64,000 nt of DNA from contig NZ_JADKYT010000001.1 in NCBI RefSeq assembly GCF_015354445.1, forward strand, positions 930,001 through 994,000, read 5' to 3'. This DNA comes from Methylophilus sp. QUAN. Lineage in GTDB: Bacteria; Pseudomonadota; Gammaproteobacteria; Burkholderiales; Methylophilaceae. Each line of letters starts with the position of its first letter. Position 1 is the first letter of the stretch. Shown in pieces: positions 53,918-63,201 of this stretch. The position numbers and the translations under genes were made by a program. The notes below the pieces were generated by a model. The model was not told the DNA's origin. It saw only the letters and a program-made list of their open reading frames with translations, and did no database searches.

Positions 53918-55822
53918 TTAAATTTTAACTTGTGAGCCCAGTTCCACTACGCGGTTAGGTGGCAATTTAAATTGGTTGGTGATGGTTTCTGCGGTGCGGA
54001 ACAAACCAATAAAAATCTTTTTGCGCCAGAAAGCCATGCCTGGCTTGTCTGAGGCAAACAAGATTTCCTTGCCGATAAAGAATGAGGTATCCATGGTATC
54101 CAGGCTAAGGCCAAACGTCTCCGTCAACACCAGATCGCGCGGCAGGTCAGGTTCATCCATGTAACCATAGCGCAAGGTGACACGATAAAAACCGTAAGGC
54201 AATACCTCCACCGCAACGCGCTCTTCCTTGCTGGTGTAAGGGTAATCTTCAAAACGCACGGTCAGTATGACCATGGTTTCATGCAACACTTTGTTGTGCT
54301 TGAGGTTATGCAGCAGGGCGTGTGGCACACCGTCCGGGTTGGGCGTCATGAATACGCCCGCGCCATTGACGCGTGCTGGTGGGTGCGCACCGATGGCTTG
54401 AATAAACGGAATCAGTTCCATGGACTCGGATTTGAGTATGCCATATAACAGCCTACGGCCAGTTTTCCAGGTGCGCATCAGGGTGAAAATAATCAGGCCT
54501 ATCAGCAGGGGTACCCAGCCACCATCCGGAATCTTGAGGATGTTGGCGGCAAAGAAGGACAGGTCAATGACCAGGAACAGTGTAATCAGGCAGGCAGTTT
54601 TCAGCTTGCTCCAGCCCCACAGGTGGTGGAATACCACGGCGGCCAGCAGGGTGGTGATCACCATATCACCTGTCACTGCAATGCCATAAGCGGCGGCCAA
54701 GTCACCTGAACTGCCAAAAATAATCACCAGGCCCATCACGGCTACCATCAGGCCCCAGTTGACGCGTGGCATATACACCTGGCCTTCAGTTTTTTCTGAG
54801 GTGTGCGCGACGTGCATGCGTGGGATAAAGCCGAGTTGCAGCGCCTGGCGCGACACTGAAAACGCCCCGGTAATCACGGCTTGCGAAGCAATCACGGTCG
54901 CCAGTGTAGCCAGGATAATTAACGGGAACAATGCCCAGTCCGGTGCCAGGTGATAAAACGGGTTTTGGATCGACTCTGGTTCTGCCAGAATCAGTGCGCC
55001 TTGCCCGAAGTAGTTACAGATCAGGGCTGGTAGCACAAACAGGAACCAGGCCAGTCGAATGGGTTTGCGGCCAAAGTGGCCCATGTCAGCATACAGGGCT
55101 TCTGCCCCTGTCACCGCCAATACAACGGCTCCCAGGGCAATAAAGGCAATTTTCGGTTGGGTATAAAAAAACAGGAAGGCGTAGGCGGGGCTTAATGCTT
55201 TGAGGATTTCCGGGTGGTGATTGATGTTGATGACACCAAGAATCCCCAGTACGGCAAACCAGGTCAGCATGATCGGCCCGAAAAATGCACCGACGACGGC
55301 AGTGCCTTTGCTTTGTGCCCAGAACAGCACGAATAGCACGCATAGGGTAATCGGCACGATCCAGCTATCCAGTTGCGGTGCGGCGACTTCCAGCCCTTCC
55401 ACTGCGGACAGCACCGAAATGGCTGGAGTAATCATGCCATCCGCGTAGAACATGCAGGCACCGACAATACCTAGCATCATAATGCGCTTTCGCTGTTCAG
55501 GCTCGCCACCGGCATAACGGCTGGCCAGTGACAGCAAGGCCATGATGCCGCCTTCGCCGCGGTTATCAGCGCGCATAATAAACGCGACATACTTGAAAGA
55601 AACGATCAGCAATAATGCCCAGGTGATCAATGACAAAATGCCATAGACATTGTCTTGAGTTAGTAGCAGCGGGTGATGGCCTACTGCGAAGACTTCTTTC
55701 ATGGTGTAAAGAGGACTAGTGCCAATATCCCCGAAAACGACGCCTAGCGCGGCGAGTGCCATGGTGTGGAGCGCCGTTTGCTGATTTTTTGTATGGTCCA
55801 TTGTGTGAACAGCTGAAGACAA
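53918..55822 (-). CDS. kup: Low-affinity potassium transporter Kup
   Basis: Kup takes up K+ together with protons. The 634 residues have the family start LAALGVVFGDIGTSPLYTMKEVF, about twelve membrane helices through residue 440, and the cytosolic C-terminal tail (about 445-634) with VPHALLHNLKHNKVLHE. It is monocistronic. The family usually has about 625 residues. Confidence 0.95.
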   Translation of the reverse strand: MSSAVHTMDHTKNQQTALHTMALAALGVVFGDIGTSPLYTMKEVFAVGHHPLLLTQDNVYGILSLITWALLLIVSFKYVAFIMRADNRGEGGIMALLSLASRYAGGEPEQRKRIMMLGIVGACMFYADGMITPAISVLSAVEGLEVAAPQLDSWIVPITLCVLFVLFWAQSKGTAVVGAFFGPIMLTWFAVLGILGVININHHPEILKALSPAYAFLFFYTQPKIAFIALGAVVLAVTGAEALYADMGHFGRKPIRLAWFLFVLPALICNYFGQGALILAEPESIQNPFYHLAPDWALFPLIILATLATVIASQAVITGAFSVSRQALQLGFIPRMHVAHTSEKTEGQVYMPRVNWGLMVAVMGLVIIFGSSGDLAAAYGIAVTGDMVITTLLAAVVFHHLWGWSKLKTACLITLFLVIDLSFFAANILKIPDGGWVPLLIGLIIFTLMRTWKTGRRLLYGILKSESMELIPFIQAIGAHPPARVNGAGVFMTPNPDGVPHALLHNLKHNKVLHETMVILTVRFEDYPYTSKEERVAVEVLPYGFYRVTLRYGYMDEPDLPRDLVLTETFGLSLDTMDTSFFIGKEILFASDKPGMAFWRKKIFIGLFRTAETITNQFKLPPNRVVELGSQVKI

Positions 55823-55915
55823 GCAATTATTATCGGTTAATTCTAAAACTTCACCAATGACTTTGGCACAAATAATCTGCGCTGGGAGGCTTTTGTGGCC
55901 GATTGCATGAAAAGC

Positions 55916-57136
55916 CTACTGGTCAGATATCTTGTTTTTTTCAACCACGACATGTGCCTGGCCATGATGCAGTGTTAACTGCAGGCTTTCACCTGCCGAG
56001 AGCTGGCTGGCGTCCGTCACGGCGCGGCCATCCTGTTTTTGTACAATGGCGTAGCCACGTGCCAGCACCTGGTGCGGGTTAAGTTGTTGCAAACTGGTGG
56101 CCAAATATTCCAGCCTGCGGCGGCGTGCTTGCAAATACTGCTGCATGCCTAGTTTTAAGCGATGTTGCCATTGCTGCAATGACTGTTTCTGCTGTTGCAA
56201 TTGCTGTGCAGGCGAAATCAGGCGGCGCGACAGGTAGTCCAGCGTTTGCGCGTGTTGCCGCAACAGTGATTGCATGGCACGCATCAGGCGTTGTTGTGTT
56301 TGCACTACTTGCTGGCGTAATTGTGATTGATCCGGGCAGGCCAGTTCGGCCGCCGCGGTCGGTGTCGCTGCGCGCAGGTCTGCCACAAAATCGGCAATGG
56401 TAAAGTCAGTTTCATGGCCCACACCACTGATGGTCGGCAAGTGGCAGGCCGCCAGTGCACGCGCCACTATTTCTTCGTTAAAAGACCATAAATCCTCAAT
56501 GCTGCCACCACCGCGGCAAACCAGTAAAGTATCGACTTCCTGACGCTGGTCAGCCAGTTGTATGGCTTGCGCAATCAGCTCGGCCGAGCCTTTGCCTTGC
56601 ACCGGCGTCGGGTAAATGATCACACCCATGCCTGGGTAACGCCTGCGGATGGCCGTGAGCACATCACGCAAGGCCGCTGCATCGGGTGAAGTCACCACGC
56701 CTATGCGTTGCGGGTTAGCCGGAATGGTTTTTTTGCGCGACTGGTCAAACAGGCCTTCGGCTTGCAGGCGTTGTTTGAGTTGCTCAAAGGCTTCATACAA
56801 CCTGCCCATGCCTGCTGGCTGCATAAACTCAATTGTCAGTTGAAAGTCGCCGCGTGCTTCATATAGCGTGACCGTCGCCCGTGCTTCAATCAGGTCGCCT
56901 TCGCGCGGTATGCTACCCACCAGGCTGTTGCGGCCTTTAAACATGACGCAGCGCACCTGCGCACGGTCATCCTTGAGCGAGAAATACCAGTGGCCGCTGG
57001 CGGCCCGCGTGAAATTAGAAATTTCACCACTGATCCAGAACAGCGGAAAGCTGGTTTCCAGCAGTTCTTTGGTCAGTCGCGTTAAATCGCTGACATTCAA
57101 GATTTGTTTAAAAGGCGTCGATAACAAGTTGGTCAT
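55916..57136 (-). CDS. xseA: Exodeoxyribonuclease VII large subunit
   Basis: XseA with XseB degrades single-stranded DNA in both directions. The N-terminal OB-fold covers about 1-110 (FWISGEISNFTRAASGHWYFSLKD and VRCVMFKGRN). The catalytic part contains RIGVVTSPDAAALRDVL, VCRGGGSIEDLWSFNEE and SGVGHETDFTIADFVADLRAATPTAAAE in segments. A coiled coil lies at about 270-345. The ATG at 57136 is preferred to a GTG two codons upstream. The 406 residues are slightly shorter than the usual 450. Confidence 0.94.
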   Translation of the reverse strand: MTNLLSTPFKQILNVSDLTRLTKELLETSFPLFWISGEISNFTRAASGHWYFSLKDDRAQVRCVMFKGRNSLVGSIPREGDLIEARATVTLYEARGDFQLTIEFMQPAGMGRLYEAFEQLKQRLQAEGLFDQSRKKTIPANPQRIGVVTSPDAAALRDVLTAIRRRYPGMGVIIYPTPVQGKGSAELIAQAIQLADQRQEVDTLLVCRGGGSIEDLWSFNEEIVARALAACHLPTISGVGHETDFTIADFVADLRAATPTAAAELACPDQSQLRQQVVQTQQRLMRAMQSLLRQHAQTLDYLSRRLISPAQQLQQQKQSLQQWQHRLKLGMQQYLQARRRRLEYLATSLQQLNPHQVLARGYAIVQKQDGRAVTDASQLSAGESLQLTLHHGQAHVVVEKNKISDQ

Positions 57137-57336
57137 AGCCACGCATTATCCAACAGCCGGTCACGATTTGGCTATGTGCTTCATGTAAATACCGGCAAAT
57201 GGCAGTGACCAGAAAATCACGCTTTTGTCGTGTTCGATGTCGATGCTGGGCACTTTGTGCGCACTAATGGGTCATTAATAAAAACAAAATAAAGTATGCA
57301 TAGACTGAATAGTCATGCTTTGCTGACGGTACCTGA

Positions 57337-58323
57337 ATGTTGCTAAACATATATTACGATGATCTGCGTCGCCTGTTATTGCGCTACCTGTTACGTAGTG
57401 CAGCTTTGGGCTATGTATTGTGGGCCATACCCTCACATGCTGAGGAGATGGTGGCGTCCCCTGTGGCCGAGGTCGAACAAGCTGCGCCCAGCGAGCCAGT
57501 CGCCAGCTATAGCCGTGAACAATCCACCTTAAAAAATGACGCTTACAAGCAGTTTATTAAATTGCAGGTCAGCCTGGCCGCAGGCACTAAAAATAGTTTG
57601 GGGCTGAGTAGTTATGAGCAGGCGCACGCGCATTATTGCGCGCTGGCCGGTGAGTCACGCGACCCGGACGCGCAGTTTGCCATGGGCTGGTTTTATAGCA
57701 TGGGCAAAGGGGTGGGGGTGAATCATGATATTGCCGCCCGTTTTTTCAGCCTGGCAGCCATACAAGGGCACCGCGATGCCCGGGAATGGCTGGATAAAGA
57801 ACCGGGCAATGCCGAGTTGGCCGTATTGCCAGCCTGTATGCACAAACAAGGTAATTCTGCGGCGGAAGTGTTGTTCCGTAAGCGTGGCCCGATTTACCAA
57901 TTGGTGAAAAAGCATGCGCCGGTGTATGGCGTCGATGTGGATTTTGCCATGGCAGTAATTGCGGTTGAGTCTGGCTTTAACCCTAAAGCCACTTCACGCA
58001 AAAAGGCACAGGGCCTGATGCAATTGTTGCCGGATACGCAGGCCAGGTTTCACGTCAAGGATGCTTATGATCCCGAGCAAAACATCAAGGGGGGATTGTC
58101 TTATTTGCGTTGGCTGATCACTTACTTTAAAGGCGATGTCGAGCTGGTGGCTGCCGCCTACAATGCGGGTGAAAACGCAGTGCAGCGGCATCAGGGGATT
58201 CCGCCATATCCAGAAACGCGTGACTATGTGAAACGCATTGCGCACTACTATAAAAAGAAACATCACGAAGTGAAGCAGCGGTCTGCCATGCAGCAGGCTG
58301 AGATGGTCCCGGCAGCCTCCTGA
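57337..58323 (+). CDS. Lytic transglycosylase with Sel1-like repeat
   Basis: The 328-residue protein has an N-terminal signal segment (about 17-35, cleavage near SHA). A Sel1-like repeat at about 112-148 (DAQFAMGWFYSMGKGVGVNHDIAARFF in part) is followed by an SLT domain (about 185-310). The catalytic glutamate is E211 in AVIAVESGFNPKATS, followed by AQGLMQLLP and AAYNAGENAV. It would cleave peptidoglycan in the periplasm. The combination of Sel1 and SLT is not rare, but the partner is unknown. It is divergent from xseA and upstream of dsbB. Confidence 0.88.
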   Translation: MLLNIYYDDLRRLLLRYLLRSAALGYVLWAIPSHAEEMVASPVAEVEQAAPSEPVASYSREQSTLKNDAYKQFIKLQVSLAAGTKNSLGLSSYEQAHAHYCALAGESRDPDAQFAMGWFYSMGKGVGVNHDIAARFFSLAAIQGHRDAREWLDKEPGNAELAVLPACMHKQGNSAAEVLFRKRGPIYQLVKKHAPVYGVDVDFAMAVIAVESGFNPKATSRKKAQGLMQLLPDTQARFHVKDAYDPEQNIKGGLSYLRWLITYFKGDVELVAAAYNAGENAVQRHQGIPPYPETRDYVKRIAHYYKKKHHEVKQRSAMQQAEMVPAAS

Positions 58324-58414
58324 GTAAAAACAAGGGAACGATCTTGCGCCAGGCAGCATCATAAGCGCGTTATCTATTACAATTTCAGCTTCATTCAACG
58401 CGTGGGAGTTTGCA

Positions 58415-58909
58415 ATGTGTCAGTGGTTTAAGGGCCGTGGTGGCTATGTACTGGGTTTTCTGGCTGGTTTCGGCATTGTGGCGCTGGCCTTGTTTATACA
58501 GGTGCAAAACCAGTTGGAACCCTGCCCATTGTGTATTTCGCAGCGCATGGTGTTTATGGGCCTGGGCATATTGTTTTTGCTGCATGCATTTATTTCTCCC
58601 AAGTCATGGCTGCATGCTGGATTTGCGCTGCTTGAGGTGTTGACCGCACTCGGTGGGGCTGGTGTCGCCATTCGTCACTGGTGGCTGCAAGCGCATAAAG
58701 ATGAAATTATCGCTGACTGCGGTGTCGGCTTTGATTATATGTTTGAAAATTTTCCGCTCAAAAAAGCCCTGACGCTGGTGTTCCGTGGCACAGGCGATTG
58801 TGCCGCAATCGACTGGACATTTCTCGGCCTGACCTTGCCGCAACTGGGCTTGATCAGCTTTGTATTGTTTGGTGCCTATGCGGTATTCCTGTTCCGCGCG
58901 CGAGCTTAA
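58415..58909 (+). CDS. dsbB: Disulfide bond formation protein DsbB
   Basis: DsbB reoxidises DsbA and passes electrons to quinone. The 164 residues form four membrane helices. The redox cysteines are C37 and C40 in EPCPLC and C102 and C129, the normal two pairs. The short length is normal. It is followed by a terminator that overlaps the convergent gene's 3' end. Confidence 0.94.
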   Translation: MCQWFKGRGGYVLGFLAGFGIVALALFIQVQNQLEPCPLCISQRMVFMGLGILFLLHAFISPKSWLHAGFALLEVLTALGGAGVAIRHWWLQAHKDEIIADCGVGFDYMFENFPLKKALTLVFRGTGDCAAIDWTFLGLTLPQLGLISFVLFGAYAVFLFRARA

Positions 58910-58915
58910 TACTTA

Positions 58916-58940
58916 AGCAGCCTGTTTAGGTTGCTTTTTG
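58916..58940 (+). terminator. Terminator after dsbB, inside the opposing gene's end
   Basis: AGCAGCCT, loop GTTT, AGGTTGCT then TTTT: an 8 bp stem with one G-U. It overlaps the stop codon of the convergent 5'-nucleotidase gene (58926-58928). Confidence 0.75.
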
Positions 58941-59867
58941 ATTAGTCACGCCAAAAGGAATGTGTACTGAAGGCACCACTTCAGAGGCTGTTTGTAAATG
59001 CCCGGACTGATCATCGAAGAAAATGTGCGGTCTTAATACCGCCAGGACTTTGCTTTTTTCAATGCCACCCAGAAAGAACGCGTCATTCGCCATCACACCC
59101 CAACTTTTTAGTGTGTTCATGGCGCGTTCATGTGCTGGCGCATCCCGCGCGGTCACAATCGAAACTCTCAAGCGGTTTTTGTAAGAAGGATCCAGTTTTT
59201 TCTTTTCTTCCTCGGCCGATTGAATGGCGGAAACACGCACAAGCAATTGCTGTAATGGGCCGGGGTTATGAGGCTGCATGACATTCATTGCTTCGTGCGC
59301 TTTGAATTCGTTCACGTCTTTTCTGGCCTGAAAAACGGTTTCAGACTCATCGTCTACCAATACACCATCAAAGTCGAAGGCAATGCGTAATGCCGCATCC
59401 TCTTCGTCATCAATCATTGCTGAGTTCATGACATGGCCAGCAGGCATGTTCAGGCGAATGGCAGAATCAACATCCTCTTTGTTTCCCGAGAGAAAGAGCG
59501 ATATGTTGAGCGCAGGAATGAATTTGTACGGCGCCTGGCCTTGCATGAAGATGGCTCTCGTCATGCCGATATTGTAATGCTCTATAGACTTCATGACCCG
59601 AAGGCCTGTATCAGGGTCATTTTTTGATAGCAATATCACTTCAACCAACGGGTCATCTGGGTGGGGGCTTAGATCATTGAGGGAGAGCAGCCGTTTGATA
59701 AACGAAAATGCAATGCCTTTGGGCAGCGGGTTGTGAAGGTTGTTCTCTTGAAACTTACGATAAAGCGCTTCACCGTCTCGTTTAAAGATTTCGTCAGAGT
59801 CTGACAAATCAAACATCGCACTCGATGCGACGCCTATCACTAATCTGTTTTCTAGGGTGTATGCCAT
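58926..59867 (-). CDS. 5'-nucleotidase (NT5C1-like family)
   Basis: The 313-residue protein belongs to the bacterial relatives of cytosolic 5'-nucleotidase (Pfam family 5-nucleotidase), which hydrolyse nucleoside monophosphates. LVIGVASSAMFDLSDSD at the start and the HAD-like metal motif FDFDGVLVDD (164-173) are clear, followed by VSIVTARDAPAHERAMNTLKSWGV and FLGGIEKSKVL. The substrate is unknown. It lies 21 bases after a periplasmic protein gene on the same strand. Confidence 0.85.
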   Translation of the reverse strand: MAYTLENRLVIGVASSAMFDLSDSDEIFKRDGEALYRKFQENNLHNPLPKGIAFSFIKRLLSLNDLSPHPDDPLVEVILLSKNDPDTGLRVMKSIEHYNIGMTRAIFMQGQAPYKFIPALNISLFLSGNKEDVDSAIRLNMPAGHVMNSAMIDDEEDAALRIAFDFDGVLVDDESETVFQARKDVNEFKAHEAMNVMQPHNPGPLQQLLVRVSAIQSAEEEKKKLDPSYKNRLRVSIVTARDAPAHERAMNTLKSWGVMANDAFFLGGIEKSKVLAVLRPHIFFDDQSGHLQTASEVVPSVHIPFGVTNQKAT

Positions 59868-59888
59868 GATGCTTGAGCGTTAAAGGGG

Positions 59889-60881
59889 TTATCTATTGGT
59901 GACGTCTGACATGGCTGATTGCTTTGAAATCGCCTCATGCCACTCTTTAAACTGTGCGTCGCATAGTTGTTCTGCCTGTTGTGACAGCGTTTCATGTGGC
60001 GTATTGGCGGCGCGTAGCTTGGCCGTTTCGCGTTTCAAGCAGCCCAGGTATTTGGCTTTGGCGTAAATCTCTTCGGTTTGCATGCTGGCAATCGCCTGGT
60101 CGGCCTGGTTGAGTGACTGGCACAGTGGGGCTGATTGCGATGCGCCTTGCCAGGTGTTTTTTTGCATATGAATCACATTAGCAATGTCTTGCCCGCGCTT
60201 GTGGATCCAGTCTTCGAGGATCTCGTTGCCGCAGCTTTCCGTTTGGCAACGCATCACGCTCTTGAGCAGCCAGGCGGCTTGTTTGGTCATGCGCTCTTCT
60301 GAAATGCCACAGTTGTGAATCACGTCATGTGAGCGTGAGAAATACAGCTTGTAATTGGCGCGCCAGCTGGCGTGACTGGCACAGGCGACTTTGCGTAAAG
60401 GATTGCCTGGCGCGCAGTTTTCAGCTTGCAGGATTTGCAAGCGCTCAGGTGCGCGGTTGCCCACCCGGCGACAAGCCAGTGAGATGGCCTGGCCATAAGC
60501 CTGTGTGACGCCCCAGAAGGATAAACGTGCCTGGGCAAATTCCGGGCTACTTTTGAGCGCATGATTGTTTTTCCAGTCCATGCTTTCTGAGGTTTGGCTG
60601 GCGTTGTGAAATACGGTTTCGCGGTCTACCTCCAGCGAAAACTCGCTACAGGAGGCCTGCACATATCTGGTGGCAATGGTGTCGTCATGGTCGTCAGCGC
60701 GCAGTTTGAAAAAAACCATATCTTCATGTTGGCCAACCTGGAGCGAATCAAGGTCGACTGCTACGGTGAGAAACTTTTCCCGGCCGGGCACGGTTTGCCA
60801 TTGTTCGCCCTGGCTCAGGGAGGGGAATAACAGGGATTGCAGGCAAACGACGGCAAATACAACAGCAGGGCATTTCAACAT
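59889..60881 (-). CDS. Periplasmic protein with DUF1311/LprI-like C-terminus
   Basis: The 330-residue protein has a signal peptide (cleavage near SQG, about residue 25). The first part (about 28-110) resembles the surface-adhesin E-like fold, WQTVPGREKFLTVAVDLDSLQ. The C-terminal part is cysteine-rich and helical (CGISEERMTKQAAWLLKS, ESCGNEILEDWI and CLKRETAKLRAAN), as in LprI/DUF1311-type proteins. Function is unknown. It may be co-transcribed with the 5'-nucleotidase downstream. Confidence 0.65.
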   Translation of the reverse strand: MLKCPAVVFAVVCLQSLLFPSLSQGEQWQTVPGREKFLTVAVDLDSLQVGQHEDMVFFKLRADDHDDTIATRYVQASCSEFSLEVDRETVFHNASQTSESMDWKNNHALKSSPEFAQARLSFWGVTQAYGQAISLACRRVGNRAPERLQILQAENCAPGNPLRKVACASHASWRANYKLYFSRSHDVIHNCGISEERMTKQAAWLLKSVMRCQTESCGNEILEDWIHKRGQDIANVIHMQKNTWQGASQSAPLCQSLNQADQAIASMQTEEIYAKAKYLGCLKRETAKLRAANTPHETLSQQAEQLCDAQFKEWHEAISKQSAMSDVTNR

Positions 60882-60946
60882 GATGAGCGATACAAAACAA
60901 CAGGGTAATGGGAAGGTAGCTAAATGAGGTGATTTAATTAAATGGT

Positions 60947-62110
60947 TTAATCATGTGCGGCAGCATAGACACTGTTACGCCCGGCTTGTTTGGCTTCATA
61001 CAGGGCCAGGTCTGCGCGTTGTAACAATTGCGACAAGTTGTCGCCAGGATGCAGCACGGCGACCCCGGCGCTAATGGTGATGTTGCCTACCCCTGCCAGA
61101 TGCATGGCGTTGATCTGGTGGCGCACTTTTTCTGCCAGTTGCGTGGCCTGTTTAAGCGTGGTGCGTGGTGCGTAAATAATCAATTCATCACCGCCCCAGC
61201 GCACGGTGATGTCCGAGATACGACTATGTTTTTTGATGCAACTAGCCACCGATTTGAGTACCACATCGCCCAATACATGGCCGTGGGTATCATTGATCTT
61301 TTTGAAGTGGTCGATGTCTATCAGGATCAACGCGTCAGAGATTTTTCTACGCGTAATGGCAGGCGTATGCTCTGCAAACACGGTTTCAAAGTGATGACGG
61401 TTGCTGAGTCCGGTTAAATGGTCTGTGCTGGAAAGTGTTTTCAGGTTTTCCTTTTCCACTTCCAGTGCCGTATTGGCGGCGGCTAATTGCTCGGTGCGCT
61501 GTTTCACTAGGGCTTCGAGGTCGGTATTGAGTGCTTTTAAATGGCTGGTTTGCGATTCACGCAGGCACTCGTAGTTGCGGATGATAAAGAACTGGGCCAG
61601 CAAGTAAAGGCACAGACTGAGGATGTCTAGACTGCTGTATTCCGAGGGGAAAATACCCATGGCATGGTTGCTGATCACCAATATGAGCAAGGTGGCCAGC
61701 ATGTAGTAACCGGCCACGCGGCCTTTGAGGTAGAACGCCGCGGCCAGGATTAATAACAGCAGGGCACTGCGGGTGGTGGTGCCCATACCCATAAAGAACA
61801 CGGTGACAAACTGCATAAAGCACAGCCATAAGGCAATGCTGGCAATTAATTCAATATTCTTCTGGTAGCGGTAAAGCACCCACAACAAACCAAAGGCGAG
61901 AAATGCGGAGACGAGGTCGACGCGGCCGATGAAGGGTTGCAGGTTCCAGCGGATAATCCCCATGGACAGCGATACAATGCCGGAGAACGCAAACACATTA
62001 TTCAGGAAAACGACTTTATAACGTGCGTTATCAGCTTCGCTGAGCTCTGGAAAAAGCTTGATCGGACGCAACATGACGACAAGCGCTTGGCTAATCCACT
62101 TCTTCAACAT
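60947..62110 (-). CDS. Membrane-bound diguanylate cyclase (GGDEL)
   Basis: The 387-residue protein has about five to six membrane helices in residues 30-180, a coiled coil (about 186-227, KQRTEQLAAANTALEVEKEN) and a GGDEF domain (about 225-385). The active-site motif reads WGGDEL (306-310) in place of GGDEF; DIDHFKKINDTHGH and SIGVA-like SAGVA remain. Activity is therefore likely but not proven. The input is unknown. It is divergent from cysM. Confidence 0.88.
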   Translation of the reverse strand: MLKKWISQALVVMLRPIKLFPELSEADNARYKVVFLNNVFAFSGIVSLSMGIIRWNLQPFIGRVDLVSAFLAFGLLWVLYRYQKNIELIASIALWLCFMQFVTVFFMGMGTTTRSALLLLILAAAFYLKGRVAGYYMLATLLILVISNHAMGIFPSEYSSLDILSLCLYLLAQFFIIRNYECLRESQTSHLKALNTDLEALVKQRTEQLAAANTALEVEKENLKTLSSTDHLTGLSNRHHFETVFAEHTPAITRRKISDALILIDIDHFKKINDTHGHVLGDVVLKSVASCIKKHSRISDITVRWGGDELIIYAPRTTLKQATQLAEKVRHQINAMHLAGVGNITISAGVAVLHPGDNLSQLLQRADLALYEAKQAGRNSVYAAAHD

Positions 62111-62307
62111 CCAGTTTCCTCGGTAATTATTGTTTTTGTGATGCAGGCAGTTTATGTAAAATTAGTACTTCACCAGCTAAATCAGGAACGACACTGGAAT
62201 TTTACATATATTAAGTATCTGCGGGTATTACTTTTACGCGATTCAATTCAGAATATTTTGGGCACCAGGCCCCGTTCCGTCTGGAAAACAACAAACATCG
62301 GTCTGTT

Positions 62308-63201
62308 ATGAAACCATATAAAACTTTGGATGACTTTGTCGGCAATACGCCACTGGTCGCTTTGCAGCGCATGAACCCTAATCCGAGCAATACCATCCTG
62401 CTCAAACTGGAAGGTAACAATCCAGCTGGTTCAGTCAAGGATAGGCCTGCCTACAGCATGATTTTGCGCGCCGAACAGCGTGGTCAGATCAAACCGGGAG
62501 ATACCCTGATTGAAGCCACCAGCGGCAATACGGGGATTGCGTTAGCCATGGTGGCCGCCATGCGCGGTTATAAAATGGTGTTGGTGATGCCAGAGAACCA
62601 GTCCATCGAACGCAGGCAAAGCATGAAGGCCTATGGTGCCGAGCTGGTGTTAACCCCTAAAGACGGCAGTATGGAGCTGGCGCGTGATGTAGCGATGAAG
62701 TTACAGGCCGAGGGGGAAGGCATCGTACTCGACCAGTTTGGCAATTCAGATAATCCGCTGGCCCATTATGAAGGCACCGGCCCTGAAATCTGGCGCGATA
62801 CAGCGGGTAAAGTCACGCATTTTGTGTCCAGCATGGGTACAACGGGGACCATTATGGGGACTTCGCGCTACCTCAAGGAACAAAATCCGGATATCCAGAT
62901 CATCGGTGTGCAACCTGAAGAAGGGGCGCAAATCCCGGGTATCCGCAAATGGCCGGAAGAATATATGCCCTCCATTTTTGATGCCAAGCGTATTGATGAG
63001 CTACGTTATGTGAGCCAGAAGCATGCGGAAGACACCACACGCAAGCTGGCTAACACAGAAGGTATTTTTGCCGGTATTTCCAGTGGCGGCGCTTTATACA
63101 CGGCCTTGCAGCTGTCTAAAGAAGTCAATAATGCCGTGATTGTCACCATCGTCTGCGACCGTGGTGACCGCTACTTGTCTACCGGAGTGTTTCCAGGCTG
63201 A
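62308..63201 (+). CDS. cysM: Cysteine synthase B
   Basis: CysM makes cysteine from O-acetylserine and sulfide or thiosulfate with PLP. The PLP lysine is K44 in NNPAGSVKDRPAYSM, the phosphate loop is EATSGNTGIALA, and the CysM-type MNPNPSNTILLKLEGNNPAGS distinguishes it from CysK. The 297 residues fit. It shares its stop with the start of the next gene (TGATG). Confidence 0.95.
   Translation: MKPYKTLDDFVGNTPLVALQRMNPNPSNTILLKLEGNNPAGSVKDRPAYSMILRAEQRGQIKPGDTLIEATSGNTGIALAMVAAMRGYKMVLVMPENQSIERRQSMKAYGAELVLTPKDGSMELARDVAMKLQAEGEGIVLDQFGNSDNPLAHYEGTGPEIWRDTAGKVTHFVSSMGTTGTIMGTSRYLKEQNPDIQIIGVQPEEGAQIPGIRKWPEEYMPSIFDAKRIDELRYVSQKHAEDTTRKLANTEGIFAGISSGGALYTALQLSKEVNNAVIVTIVCDRGDRYLSTGVFPG

Noticed and set aside
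55887-55917. AGGCTTTT/AAAAGCCT inverted repeat at the xseA stop
   Set aside because: The loop is long and no T-run follows on the xseA strand, so it was not called a terminator.
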